A DNA stretch of 64,000 nucleotides from Maricaulis sp963975345 (GCF_963975345.1 NZ_CAXBGE010000013.1:62001-126000); one strand, 5' to 3'; positions 45,101-53,073 are shown, counted from the stretch's first letter. Numbers and translations: made by a program. The notes: generated from the sequence alone by a model not told the origin.

Positions 45101-46434
45101 GGGTTTGAGCAGCTGGCAGGATAAGCAGCGCTCGTCGTGATCGTGGTCAGACCGGAACCGGGTTTGGCAACCTGGCTCACCGCGGTGACATTGCTACGGC
45201 TGTCATAGCTGTATTCCGTATAATTACCTTCCGGCGCGGTCACGCGCGACAGACGCAATGAGGCGTCATAGGTGAAGAGTGTCCGCTTGCCGAGCGCATC
45301 CTCGGTCGCGCTGACCAGGCCCGTCGCCAGGCTGGATTCGACCTTGGTGCTCCCGCCGCCGGGATTGGTCACCGTCATGGTGCGGGTCGAACCGCCATTG
45401 ACGGCGCTATAGCCCCAGCTCAGCCCGTCGAGATTGATCGCCGTCACCAGCTGATTGCTGTCATAGCTGACCGTGACATTGTCCGAAGCACTGCCCGGCC
45501 GGCGTATGCCGGTCACATTGCCGGCCGTATTGACGGTGAAGCGGGTGACGCGTCCGAGCACATCGGTATAGGTGCGGCTCGTCGAGCTCAGCTCCGCGAC
45601 GGCAAGGTAGGGCCAAGTCTGGCTGTAGGAGCAGGCATTGGCGGTCGGTGAGCAGTAATCGACGGCATTATTGAGCAAGGTGGCGCGGTCCATCCGCGTC
45701 CAGGCGCCGAGATCGATGAAATTGGTCGGCGTGGCATCGCGGCCGTAATCCATATGCAGCTGATAGCCGCGATTGGAGGTCACAGATTGCAGACGGTAGG
45801 TGGTCCATGTCTTGACGATCGGATTACCCCAGGGATTCTGGATCGTCGTGTTGAACGTGGTGCTGGCATAATGATAATCGAGCCGGTCGCCATTGGGCAT
45901 GGTCAGCGAAACAATATTGGCGACATCACCGCCATAGATCGGATTATTGCCGATCAGGCCGGTCGATAATACGGCGACAGCACCCGATGGCGAGGTGTAG
46001 GTGTATTGGTAAGGCGATCCGGAGGCGACCAGCGTCGAGCCATCGGCATGGACCGGTTGCCATTGCCCCCCCGACAACCCAAACAGTGTCGCCTCCCCCA
46101 TCACAGTGACGAGCAGTCGGGTCGTCCCACCGTACGGCACGACCGTAACCGTGCCCATCACATCATGGCGCCAGTCATCACCGATATAGGTCTGGCCATA
46201 GGACAGGCCGCCGCCCGGCGCACCGATCGAGATAACCGGCGAATGCGCGGTGAAATTCGCCTCAACCAGGTCGACACCCGTGGGATCCGTTACCGGCACG
46301 TCGAGCGGCACAGCGCCGCCACCCACGGGAGGCGGCGCGCCCCCGCCGCCAGGCTGCAGTGCCAGACCAGCCCCGGTCAGCGCCAGCGCGCAGGCAAAAC
46401 CGGACACAATGGATGAGATGGTAAATTTCGGCAT
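42127..46434 (-). CDS. Secreted Rhs/YD-repeat protein with hydrophobic C-terminal tip
   Basis: A 1435-residue protein. A Sec signal (about residues 1-26) is followed by a Gly/Pro-rich linker and then a long array of YD repeats (FTYDASLRLSRVTAPEGNYTEYSYDSRSN and many more). The core ends with the Rhs signature RFMQTDPIGQAGGMNIYAYVGGDPVNARDPLGL region (key part DPLGL, near residue 1229). The remaining 206 residues (42130-42747) are unlike the core: a Gly/Asp-rich linker, then hydrophobic segments (GAGAAVLGTVALVMGATT, FVAATVVGLVGGGAYLVSAAAHW) and a final GLVVPAGLGFNLTSLAV. I see no nuclease, deaminase or ADP-ribosyltransferase motif. The tip's lower GC suggests module exchange. It may be a membrane-acting toxin. 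Confidence 0.9.
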   Translation of the reverse strand: MPKFTISSIVSGFACALALTGAGLALQPGGGGAPPPVGGGAVPLDVPVTDPTGVDLVEANFTAHSPVISIGAPGGGLSYGQTYIGDDWRHDVMGTVTVVPYGGTTRLLVTVMGEATLFGLSGGQWQPVHADGSTLVASGSPYQYTYTSPSGAVAVLSTGLIGNNPIYGGDVANIVSLTMPNGDRLDYHYASTTFNTTIQNPWGNPIVKTWTTYRLQSVTSNRGYQLHMDYGRDATPTNFIDLGAWTRMDRATLLNNAVDYCSPTANACSYSQTWPYLAVAELSSTSRTYTDVLGRVTRFTVNTAGNVTGIRRPGSASDNVTVSYDSNQLVTAINLDGLSWGYSAVNGGSTRTMTVTNPGGGSTKVESSLATGLVSATEDALGKRTLFTYDASLRLSRVTAPEGNYTEYSYDSRSNVTAVSQVAKPGSGLTTITTSAAYPASCSNPRTCNQPISVTDAAGRRTDFTYDPTHGGVLTATAPAPSGSAPVGSGDRPQTRITYAPLYAWYKRTSSSIIQAATPVYLPTQSSTCSSGTSPSCINTANEQRTIVAYGATGVANNLVPVTATAQAGNNTLIATTTLAYDHVRNLLTVDGPLSGTADTTRYRYDNARQMIGQVGPDPDGTGSLAYPAQRTTYNSDGQPTKVEFGTVTSQSDAAWSAFALIDRQEVVYDAAGRAAQARLINGASSVQALIQYSYNSAGRIDCVAQRMNAATWASPPSSACTPATAGSYGPDRISRNTYDLLGRALTTTSGYGVDPIVEATRAYSNNGQLVSLTDGEGNRTQYLRDGFDRLASIEYPSPTTPGTNTGSDDEIYTYDVYGRLANRRVRTNQQFFYTYDNLGRVTNVDAPSGQSDETYTYDLLGRVLSVVAGSQTTSQTYDALGRMVTQSGAHGAVSYQYDVAGRRTRMTWPDAFYVTYDHDVAGAVTAIRQGAGSTLLASFTYDNQGRRTAITRGNGVTTTYAFNSASRLSTLTQNLAGTTNDVTTSFTYNPAGQIATRAASNDAYAWNGHVNLDLLYGIDGLNQITSVTGQTAPVYDDRGNMTGDGAHTFGYDYSNRLTSVSGGVTLAYDPLGRLGTLQVGSVSTGFLYDGVDMIAEYNGSGVLQDRYVHGPATDEPLVHYTGSGTSTPEWLIADERGSIVALTNASGTATATNSYDEYGLPGASNSGRYGYTGQVWLEETGLYHYKNRAYNPRLGRFMQTDPIGQAGGMNIYAYVGGDPVNARDPLGLACDPADADNHTHHCVSYPRRIFLYLNWANPVGPSASGPDGDGAGGGGGGRNRGDEREPPNPCNVDLMTAGNFLADAGDVLGRVGAGAAVLGTVALVMGATTVTAPTLFVAATVVGLVGGGAYLVSAAAHWAGGGTPQNAILGAGSLATGGALGFMAWGARGFKAVSTLSASGRLLHNNLAGLVVPAGLGFNLTSLAVPSSHQYCET

Positions 46435-46497
46435 GGCGGTTGCCCCGGGCTAGCTGGCGGAGTTTTGTGAAGGAATTCAGACGAGATCGGAGCGGCG

Positions 46498-46698
46498 TCA
46501 GGCGCCGGTCGTCTTCTTCTCGATGCGATTGCCGGCATCGTCATAGGTATAATCCGTCGTGACGCCGTTATTGACCGAGCCGGAATGGACAACCTTGATG
46601 ACGCGGCCATGCGCGTCATAGGTATAGGTCACAGTCTCGGTCGCGAAGGCGGGCGCGGACAATGTCAGCACCCCCGCAATAACCAGAAAAAATCGCAT
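46498..46698 (-). CDS. Small secreted YD-repeat protein
   Basis: A 66-residue protein with a Sec signal (FFLVIAGVLTLSAPAFA, about 20 residues) and two YD-type units, YTYDAHGRVIKV and YTYDDAGNRIEKK. A GGGGG-containing ribosome site precedes the ATG. It lies 63 nt upstream of the large Rhs gene on the same strand, so the two may be one transcript. It could be a real small exported partner or a leftover N-terminal piece of an Rhs gene; the intact signal, ribosome site and frame favour a functional gene. Confidence 0.75.
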   Translation of the reverse strand: MRFFLVIAGVLTLSAPAFATETVTYTYDAHGRVIKVVHSGSVNNGVTTDYTYDDAGNRIEKKTTGA

Positions 46699-47178
46699 GC
46701 AATCCCCCTTGGTTTAGTCAAACCCCACATCAAAGGTTGCGCGAAACAACCGGTAATGCACGCTGTGGATGATGGTAAACACAAGCGGGATACTCAATCA
46801 ACACGAATTTTGCGACCGAGCACCCGTTGAGCGTTTAACCCTGCGCACGCTTGAAAACTAATTTCGCTGGTGGGAACTCGCCGCTGCGTTGGCCGCACGA
46901 ACACCAACCCAAACTTGAGGTGTTTTCCAGTCTCAGGTGGTCAATTCGACGAGTCCCGAGGCGAATTCCCGAGCCCACGAGGCACCTCCCCCAAAGAAGG
47001 CTTCGCGCCGCCTGCCAAAGCCAGACTGCGTACAAGGTTCTACCACTCGGTGCGTGAAGGCCTGTGAGCCTCGCTACGAAGGCACGGCCGCTCCTCCCCC
47101 ACACCCCCCTTTGCCGGAAGACCAACCTCCAGCCAAAACGTTCCACGTTGTGCTGAGCCACGGTTTGAGAATCGACAC
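46699..47178. other. 480-bp stretch with no recognised gene
   Basis: Long stop-free frames cross this stretch on both strands, but none carries a domain pattern. It includes repeated GGCGAATTCCCGAG/CGAGTCCCGAGGC-like motifs and a C-rich tract (CCTCCCCCACACCCCCC near 47095). The sequence is complex enough to be a structured RNA or an intergenic repeat, but I could not assign it. Confidence 0.5.
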
Positions 47179-47667
47179 CTAGGCGAGCGGGGCGTTGTTC
47201 CAAATCCAGACCACCGCAATGCCGAAGGCCAAAAAGGGACCAAAGGCTATCCGTGTCTTGGCGGACAATGTGATGGCACCGGCAAGTCGCGCGGTGAGCA
47301 CGAAAATCAACGCACTCGCGCTGGCCAACAACAGGATATAGGGCAAGGCGATCAGGCCGCACCAAGCGCCTGCCGCCGCAAACAGTTTCGCGTCGCCTCG
47401 CCCGAGACCATCCGCGCCGCGCACGCGTCTATAGCCAATTTCCATCGCGACCATGCTGGCATAACCAATGGCGGCGCCGGAAACTCCCGACCATAGAGGC
47501 ATCCCGTTGAGAAAACCGGCGATCAAGCCGAAAACCATCAAGGGCAGCGTGAGGATGTCGGGCAGGCGCTGTTCGCGAGCGTCGATGAAGGCAAGCGCGG
47601 ACAGCATGGTGAACAGCACGGCGCCGCTGATGATTAACGATGGTGATGAGAATATAGGCAAGCTCAT
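47179..47667 (-). CDS. gspO: Prepilin peptidase, short A24 form (GspO-like)
   Basis: A 162-residue polytopic aspartic peptidase. Both catalytic Asp motifs are present: the first in ALAFIDAREQRLPDILTLPL (near residue 28) and the second in GLGRGDAKLFAAAGAW (GxGD, near residue 88). It lacks the N-terminal cytoplasmic methyltransferase domain of full GspO/PilD, so it resembles CpaA/TadV-size enzymes. It would cleave prepilin leaders of GspG, I, J and K, whose genes lie 9-17 kb away. Location between the Rhs block and the right direct repeat suggests it was once closer to them. No strong ribosome site was seen. Confidence 0.85.
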   Translation of the reverse strand: MSLPIFSSPSLIISGAVLFTMLSALAFIDAREQRLPDILTLPLMVFGLIAGFLNGMPLWSGVSGAAIGYASMVAMEIGYRRVRGADGLGRGDAKLFAAAGAWCGLIALPYILLLASASALIFVLTARLAGAITLSAKTRIAFGPFLAFGIAVVWIWNNAPLA

Positions 47668-47820
47668 TTATGTAAGACTTTTTCCGTAGGGCTGCTCTGA
47701 AGAACAGCAGAGTTTGGCCGTGGAGCATACCGTCCATGGTCGGCGCTGCCAGGTGTCGTTTCTCGATGGTGGTGAAGAACCGCGCGAGAGCACGTACTCG
47801 CTGGTCCTGGAATACGCGCG

Positions 47821-48157
47821 TCACCGGGTCTTATAGGCGGCCATTTTGCCGTCGATCTGAGCGAGTTCGGCAGGATCGGGATACCTTCCATCCTCCCATT
47901 TGCGGACGCTGCGCTCATTCTTGCCCAACCATTTCGCCATTCGCTCCAGCGACCAGCGACGCTGCGCGCGAAACCGATAGAGCCTCGCGTCGAATGAACC
48001 GTCCGGCAACCAGCTATCGTCTGGGAGAAAATCGATCAGAGCCGGAATATACTTTACGCGGCTCATACTCGCCCCGCTCCCACAACCCAACTACCCCCCG
48101 ATGGACATTGAGGATTTCAGCGACCTCATGCTTGTGCAGGCCCAGGCTTTTACGGCG
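47821..48157 (-). pseudogene. Broken double-HTH (XRE-like) regulator
   Basis: Two helix-turn-helix units are visible in different frames. The first, from 48157 down, reads RRKSLGLHKHEVAEILNV and GVVGLWERGEYEPR but has TGA directly before it (48158-48160) and no start. The second, from about 48066 down, reads VKYIPALIDFLPDDSW, FRAQRRWSLERMAKWLG and NERSVRKWEDGRYPDP. Together they match a family with two XRE-type domains joined by a YIPxLIxFLG linker, so a frameshift near 48063 and loss of the N-terminus have broken the gene. The piece 47821-48066 still has an ATG and could give an 81-residue single-HTH protein. Confidence 0.65.
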
Positions 48158-48256
48158 TCAACGTAACAGGTCAGGCAATCCCTTTTCGGGCGTCCGCGCC
48201 GCCGCTGGACTAGCGGCGATCAGCGTCATCCGCGCGTTCGGGAAACAAGGTGCAGC

Positions 48257-48479
48257 AACCAATGTGTTCTGCATATAAGCCCGGGCCGTCTGAGAGCGCC
48301 TTGTGCGCCAGCCTGCGCCTCGCGTGGGCTGGCGCAAGGCGTTTTCCGCCCACTTTGGGCACATTCAGCGATTGCGTTGCCGGCGGATAGAGCGGCAAAT
48401 ACCACCAACGGTTCATGCGGCACGTAGGTGAGCGAGACCGCGATATGGACCCGCTCTCGAGGGCCTGAGATCTCGATTG
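48257..48479 (+). repeat. Direct repeat, right copy (VOC 3' end plus 122-bp core)
   Basis: It starts with AATGTGTTCTGCATATAA, matching the end of the VOC gene (AACGTGTTCTGCATGTAA). A strong hairpin follows (GCGCCAGCC paired with GGCTGGCGC, about 48305-48336). The core 48357-48479 is almost identical to 29311-29432 in the same orientation. The rest of the VOC gene is missing here. Confidence 0.9.
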
Positions 48480-48519
48480 GGCGAATTCAGCAAAGTCGGC
48501 AGACGGCTTGGAGCGAGCG

Positions 48520-49653
48520 ATGAATACGAGGTCCGAACACAATGTGCTGGTATTGCAGGGCGGCGGTGCGCTCGGTGCTTACCAGGCTGGCGCTTTCGAG
48601 GCGTTGTTCGCCAGCGGGCGACGCACCGAGTGGGTGGCGGGCGTGTCGATCGGCGCCATCAATGCCGTGTTGATTGCCGGAAATCCGCCGGAACATCGGG
48701 TCGACCGGCTTCGCGCCTTCTGGGATATGGTTTCGTCCGGCAGCACCGAAATGCCTTTTATCGCCGATCTGATGCCGCGCGGATTCTACAACGAGATGAG
48801 CGCCAATGCGACGATGGCACAGGGGGTGTCCGGGTTCTTTTCGCCGCGTTTTCCGCCCGCGGCCCTGATGCCCGCCGGCACTGCCGACGCCAGCAGTTTT
48901 TATGATACGGCACCGCTACGCAAAACGCTGCTGGAACTGGCAGATTTTGACTATCTCAACACGGGTGCCGTCCGGCTCTCGACCGGCGCGGTCAATGTTG
49001 AAACCGGCAATATGACCTGGTTTGACAACTCGAAACAGACGATCACACCCGAACATATCATGGCCAGCGGGGCCTTGCCGCCGGGCTTTCCAGCCATCGA
49101 GATCGACGGGCAATATTACTGGGACGGTGGCTTGGTGTCGAACACGCCGCTGCAATATGTCTACGACGAACGGCAATCCGAGGATTTGTGCATCTTCCAG
49201 GTCGATCTGTTCAATGCCCGCGGCAAGATCCCGGCGTCGATCTGGGACATCGAGGCGCGGACCAAGGATATTCGTTTTTCCAGCCGGACCCGTCTGAACA
49301 CCGATCTTCTGTGCGACATGCATCTGACGCGCACGGCCGGCAAACGGCTCTATGACAAGCTTCCGCCCGAATTGCGCGATGACCCCGATGCGCGCGCATT
49401 ATTGTCCAATGACAATGATCCCAATCTCACCATCGCCCACCTGATCTATCGACAGACCCGACATGAAAGCCGGTCAAAGGATTACGAGTTTTCACGCGCC
49501 TCGATGCATGACCACTGGCAGGCCGGCCAACACGACGTCGCGACCACGCTGAATCACCCGGACTGGTTGGCGCGTCACACGGACGACGAGATGAGCGCCC
49601 ATATCCGGGTTTTTGATCTAACCAGAGCGCAGGCAAAACAACAGCCTGCCTGA
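48520..49653 (+). CDS. Patatin-like phospholipase family protein
   Basis: A 377-residue hydrolase. The oxyanion hole is in LQGGGALGAYQAGAF (about residues 13-27), the nucleophile elbow is GVSIGAINAVL with Ser near residue 45, and the catalytic Asp is in YYWDGGLVSNTPL near residue 207. A C-terminal DUF3734-like extension follows. The ATG at 48520 has GGAG six bases upstream. It is followed by acetoacetate decarboxylase and 3-hydroxybutyrate dehydrogenase with gaps of 12 and 55 nt, an arrangement that suggests a role in PHB or lipid turnover; the substrate is unknown. Confidence 0.9.
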   Translation: MNTRSEHNVLVLQGGGALGAYQAGAFEALFASGRRTEWVAGVSIGAINAVLIAGNPPEHRVDRLRAFWDMVSSGSTEMPFIADLMPRGFYNEMSANATMAQGVSGFFSPRFPPAALMPAGTADASSFYDTAPLRKTLLELADFDYLNTGAVRLSTGAVNVETGNMTWFDNSKQTITPEHIMASGALPPGFPAIEIDGQYYWDGGLVSNTPLQYVYDERQSEDLCIFQVDLFNARGKIPASIWDIEARTKDIRFSSRTRLNTDLLCDMHLTRTAGKRLYDKLPPELRDDPDARALLSNDNDPNLTIAHLIYRQTRHESRSKDYEFSRASMHDHWQAGQHDVATTLNHPDWLARHTDDEMSAHIRVFDLTRAQAKQQPA

Positions 49654-49665
49654 AGGAAGCTGCAC

Positions 49666-50412
49666 ATGGACCTGAAACAGATCCGCAACACCGCCTTTGC
49701 GATGCCGCTGACCAATCCGTCCTATCCGCCAGGGCCCTACAGATTCGTCGACCGCGAATACATGATTATCAGCTACCGCACCGATATGGACGCGCTGCGG
49801 GCCGTGGTGCCCGAACCGCTGGAAGTCCTCGAACCCGTCGTGAAATACGAATTCATTCGGATGCCGGATTCGACCGGCTTCGGCGACTACACCGAGTCCG
49901 GGCAGGTCATTCCGGTCAGCTTTGAAGGCCGCAAGGGTGGTTATGTCCACTCAATGTACCTCAATGATGAAAGCCCGATTGCCGGCGGACGGGAGATCTG
50001 GGGCTTCCCCAAGAAACTGGCGGAACCTTGCCTGCATGTGGAAAAAAATGTGCTGGTCGGCACCCTCGACGTCGGCTCGATCCAGGTGGCCAGCGGCACC
50101 ATGGGCTACAAGCACCGCGAGATCGACCACGACACGGTACTTCAAAGCCTGCTCACGCCGAGTTTCCTGCTGAAGATTATCCCGGATGTCGACTGCTCGC
50201 CGCGCATCTGCGAACTGGTCGAATATTATCTCGAGGATGTCACGGTGAAGGGGGCCTGGAGTGGCCCGGCCGGGCTCGAGCTGCACAGTCATGCTCTGGC
50301 GCCGGTGGCCGACCTGCCGGTGCTTGAGGTCTTGTCGGCCACACATATTCTGACGGATCTCACGATTGGGCTCGGAAAAGTCGTTCATGATTACATACCG
50401 CATTTCAAGTGA
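49666..50412 (+). CDS. adc: Acetoacetate decarboxylase
   Basis: A 248-residue enzyme converting acetoacetate to acetone and CO2. The Schiff-base lysine lies in REIWGFPKKLAEP (near residue 116), and the residues around (FEGRKGGYVHSMYLNDESPIAGGRE) match the family closely. AAGGAAG precedes the ATG. It is between the patatin-like gene and 3-hydroxybutyrate dehydrogenase, whose product acetoacetate is its substrate. Confidence 0.94.
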   Translation: MDLKQIRNTAFAMPLTNPSYPPGPYRFVDREYMIISYRTDMDALRAVVPEPLEVLEPVVKYEFIRMPDSTGFGDYTESGQVIPVSFEGRKGGYVHSMYLNDESPIAGGREIWGFPKKLAEPCLHVEKNVLVGTLDVGSIQVASGTMGYKHREIDHDTVLQSLLTPSFLLKIIPDVDCSPRICELVEYYLEDVTVKGAWSGPAGLELHSHALAPVADLPVLEVLSATHILTDLTIGLGKVVHDYIPHFK

Positions 50413-50467
50413 GCCGCCGCACCTGGTGCCGGCCGGCCCCTAACCGAAGATCAGAAAAGGACCCGTC

Positions 50468-51250
50468 ATGGATTTGAATGGAAAAGTTTGCATCATCACC
50501 GGTGCTGCGCGCGGGATCGGCGCCGAGATCGCCAAACGCTATGTGCGCTCGGGCGCACGGGTCGCGATTGCCGATCTGGCGCTGGACGCAGCCGAGGCAA
50601 CGGCCGCCGAACTGACTCGGATGGGCCCGGGAGAAGCAATCGGCGTCGCGATGAACGTCACCGACGAGGCGGCGGTCAATGCCGGTGTTCTCAAGGTGGT
50701 GGACCATTGGGGCGGCGTCGATGTGCTGGTGTCGAATGCCGGCATCCAGATCGTGCATGAATTACAAGATTTTCCCTTTGATGACTGGAAGAAACTGCTC
50801 TCGATCCATCTCGATGGCGCCTTCCTGACCAGCAAGGCCTGCCTGCCACATATGTACAAGGCCGGATCCGGCGCGATCATCTTCATGGGCTCGGTCCACT
50901 CCAAGGAAGCCTCGCCGCTGAAATCGGCCTATGTCACCGCCAAGCACGGGCTTTTGGGCCTGGCCCGTGTGATCGCCAAGGAGGGCGCGGCGCATGGAGT
51001 GCGGACCAACGTCATTTGTCCCGGCTTCGTTAAAACCCCCTTGGTCGAAAAGCAGATCCCCGAACAGGCAAAGGAATTGGGCATTTCCGAGGAAGAGGTC
51101 GTCAACCGGATCATGCTGGGCGGCACAGTCGACAAGGAATTCACCACCGTCGAGGACGTCGCCGAGATTGCGCACCTCTTCGCCGCCTTCCCGACCAACG
51201 CGCTAACCGGTCAGTCGATGGTCGTCAGCCACGGCTGGTTCATGGAATGA
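50468..51250 (+). CDS. bdhA: 3-hydroxybutyrate dehydrogenase
   Basis: A 260-residue short-chain dehydrogenase. NAD-binding TGAARGIG (about residues 11-18), NAG motif VSNAGIQIV, catalytic Ser-Tyr-Lys (GSVHSKEASPLKSAYVTAKHG) and the family-typical C-terminal QAKELGISEEEVV, FTTVEDVAEI and SHGWFME identify D-3-hydroxybutyrate dehydrogenase. It oxidises 3-hydroxybutyrate, for example from PHB breakdown, to acetoacetate. Last gene of the three-gene unit. Confidence 0.94.
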   Translation: MDLNGKVCIITGAARGIGAEIAKRYVRSGARVAIADLALDAAEATAAELTRMGPGEAIGVAMNVTDEAAVNAGVLKVVDHWGGVDVLVSNAGIQIVHELQDFPFDDWKKLLSIHLDGAFLTSKACLPHMYKAGSGAIIFMGSVHSKEASPLKSAYVTAKHGLLGLARVIAKEGAAHGVRTNVICPGFVKTPLVEKQIPEQAKELGISEEEVVNRIMLGGTVDKEFTTVEDVAEIAHLFAAFPTNALTGQSMVVSHGWFME

Positions 51251-51551
51251 TCCGGTGACCGCAGGAAACGGGCGAAAATGAACCGGACCGATATCGAGGT
51301 CCGAGCCTTCGGTTCGGCCCGCATCCTGTTTGGTATTGGCTGACTGAGCGACGCCCGGGATAATTGGCAGCCGGCTTTTGCCTGCGCACTTGCCAGAGAC
51401 CTCGTGTGCGCTGTCCCAGGCGAGCTTGTAGCGGTTGAAGCCCGGATCGGGTGCTGGCTGACTGTGGTCAAGATCGGCACGGTTCTGTTCGCCTCTGTCA
51501 GTAAAACAGATACGCGTCCTTTAATTTTTGAGATTTGTTCCCTATATTGGC
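51251..51551. other. Spacer between bdhA and tmRNA
   Basis: No gene was recognised in this 300-bp spacer. TATATT at 51543-51548 could be a -10 box for the tmRNA precursor, but the matching -35 is weak (TTTAAT about 17 nt upstream). Confidence 0.45.
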
Positions 51552-51873
51552 TTTGTCAGCTTGCTGACTATGGCGATAAACGCGCTCGTAATAACCAGAC
51601 CGGACCCGGGGGCAGTACCCGGCGGCTCCACCATTACCTTCAGCTTGTATTGGCAAGCGATTATGGGGCCGAAACAGGATCGACGGATGGGTAAAGGGGA
51701 ATGCTTTTGCCCGGGTGAGGCCCGATACAGGCTCATTCTTAAAGTTGCCAATGACAACTTTGCTGAAGAAGTTCGTCTCGCTGCCTAGTCAGCGCGTCTA
51801 ATTTCGCACTAAACTCCTGGGTGTTCGCACGCTCAGGCGGGGTTCGGAGGCACCTGGCAACAGAAGCCTCCAC
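51552..51873 (+). ncRNA. ssrA: Circularly permuted two-piece tmRNA
   Basis: The acceptor half comes first: a T-arm CCGGG-GGCAGTA-CCCGG, then CGGCTCC and ACCA ending at 51633. After a 31-nt intervening loop the coding half begins GGGGCCGAAACAGGATCGAC at 51665; its first seven bases pair with CGGCTCC to make the acceptor stem. The tag frame GCC to TAG (51747-51788) encodes ANDNFAEEVRLAA, close to the Caulobacter tag. A hairpin (GGAGGC 51846-51851 with GCCTCC 51866-51871) closes the 3' end. Permuted tmRNA is a mark of alphaproteobacteria. It rescues stalled ribosomes and tags the unfinished protein for ClpXP. The 5' boundary is approximate. Confidence 0.95.
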
Positions 51874-51938
51874 TTATCTCCCACATTGCTGGCCATCCTG
51901 CATCGCCCCCGTAACCAGCGCCTCGACCGGGCCAGACC

Positions 51939-51967
51939 TTGACGCATGGTCCCAGCGCCCCGCTAGA
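51939..51967 (+). promoter_or_regulatory. Possible promoter of the zinc-ribbon membrane protein gene
   Basis: TTGACG at 51939-51944 and GCTAGA at 51962-51967 are 17 nt apart and lie about 33 nt upstream of the TTG start at 52000. The -10 match is only partial. Confidence 0.35.
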
Positions 51968-51999
51968 TAGGGTTTACCCGCGCGGCGCAGGAGCCAGAA

Positions 52000-53073
52000 T
52001 TGACCCCGACCCAGCCACCTGCCACGCCCGGCCACGGCGTCTGCGCCAATTGCAGCGCGCCACTGCAAGGCCCTTTTTGCGCGGCCTGCGGCCAGTCGGA
52101 AGCCGATTTGCGCCGGCCCGCTCTGTCGCTGGTTACCGATTTTCTCGACGGCGCTATCTCTTGGGATGGCCGTTTCCTGACCACGTTGCGCGGCCTCTAT
52201 ACGCGGCCCGGCCGGGTCGCGCGCGATTATGTCGATGGCAAGCGCGTCCAGTTTTCCTCGCCGGTGCGATTTTATCTGATCATGACGCTGGCCTTCTTCG
52301 CGTTGAGCGCGGTGATCGGCATTCGGCCCGTCTCGATTACCCTCATCCCCGATGCCGCCACCATTCGCAATCAGACCGCCGAGGATATCGAGGCGAGACG
52401 TCAGGCTTGGGAAGTGATCGACGCAAGAGCAGGCAGTGCCGACGCCGGCCCGCGATTCACCTGCGGCGTGATGCCGGGCCCTGACGAAATCGCTGCCGAT
52501 GGCAGCCTCGTCTTCGCCCGGGATTCCGGCATTAATGTCGGCCTCTTCGTGCGTGGCAGCTCCCCTGAAGGCCGCCGGCTCGACGCAGCCGCCGCGGACT
52601 GCTTCCGGGCAGCTCTGAGCTCCAATGGGGTCAGCTGGGTTGAGCGCATGGTGCTGGAGCGGGTGGTCATCGCGGCCATCCGGCACCCGGCAGCCTATGA
52701 AGCGCGCGCTGCGGCCATCGCCAGTCAGGCCTTCCTGTTGATGGTGGCCGCCTTTGCCGTGTTGAACATGGTCTTGCATCCCAAGCGGCGGGTGATCGAG
52801 CATATCGTCTATTCCCTGTACTGGAATGCCAGCATGGTGCCGGCTGTGCTGCTGATCATCCTGACCTTCAATCTCGGTGGAACCAGCATGCTCACGATCA
52901 TCCCCCTCGCCGTGCTGGGGATTGCCATCCAGGTCTTCGCGGCCCTGCAGGAGCGCGCATTTTACGGCTCAAGCTGGATCGGCACGGTTCTGCGGCTGCC
53001 GCTCCTGTTGACGGGTTATGCGGCCGGCATGACCGCTATCCTGATCGGGTTGATCTGGCTGGGCGCGAGCTGA
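52000..53073 (+). CDS. DUF3667-like membrane protein with N-terminal zinc ribbon
   Basis: A 357-residue protein. Two Cys pairs (C15-C18 and C27-C30, as CANC and CAAC) form a zinc ribbon. The following SLVTDFLDGAISWDGRFLTTLRGLYTRPGRVARDYVDGKR is typical of DUF3667 proteins. A membrane helix occurs near residue 95, a periplasmic or cytoplasmic insert lies in the middle, and at least four helices follow from about residue 245. It starts with TTG: AGGAG six bases upstream decides this. Function unknown. Confidence 0.82.
   Translation: MTPTQPPATPGHGVCANCSAPLQGPFCAACGQSEADLRRPALSLVTDFLDGAISWDGRFLTTLRGLYTRPGRVARDYVDGKRVQFSSPVRFYLIMTLAFFALSAVIGIRPVSITLIPDAATIRNQTAEDIEARRQAWEVIDARAGSADAGPRFTCGVMPGPDEIAADGSLVFARDSGINVGLFVRGSSPEGRRLDAAAADCFRAALSSNGVSWVERMVLERVVIAAIRHPAAYEARAAAIASQAFLLMVAAFAVLNMVLHPKRRVIEHIVYSLYWNASMVPAVLLIILTFNLGGTSMLTIIPLAVLGIAIQVFAALQERAFYGSSWIGTVLRLPLLLTGYAAGMTAILIGLIWLGAS

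Noticed and set aside
43645..45108. A 487-residue open frame on the plus strand
   Set aside because: It is antisense to the Rhs gene and owes its length to the repetitive, stop-poor YD-coding sequence. No start signal or domain.
46835..47365. A 176-residue minus-strand frame across the Rhs-gspO spacer
   Set aside because: It runs into gspO in another frame, has no ribosome site and its composition is unlike the real genes here.
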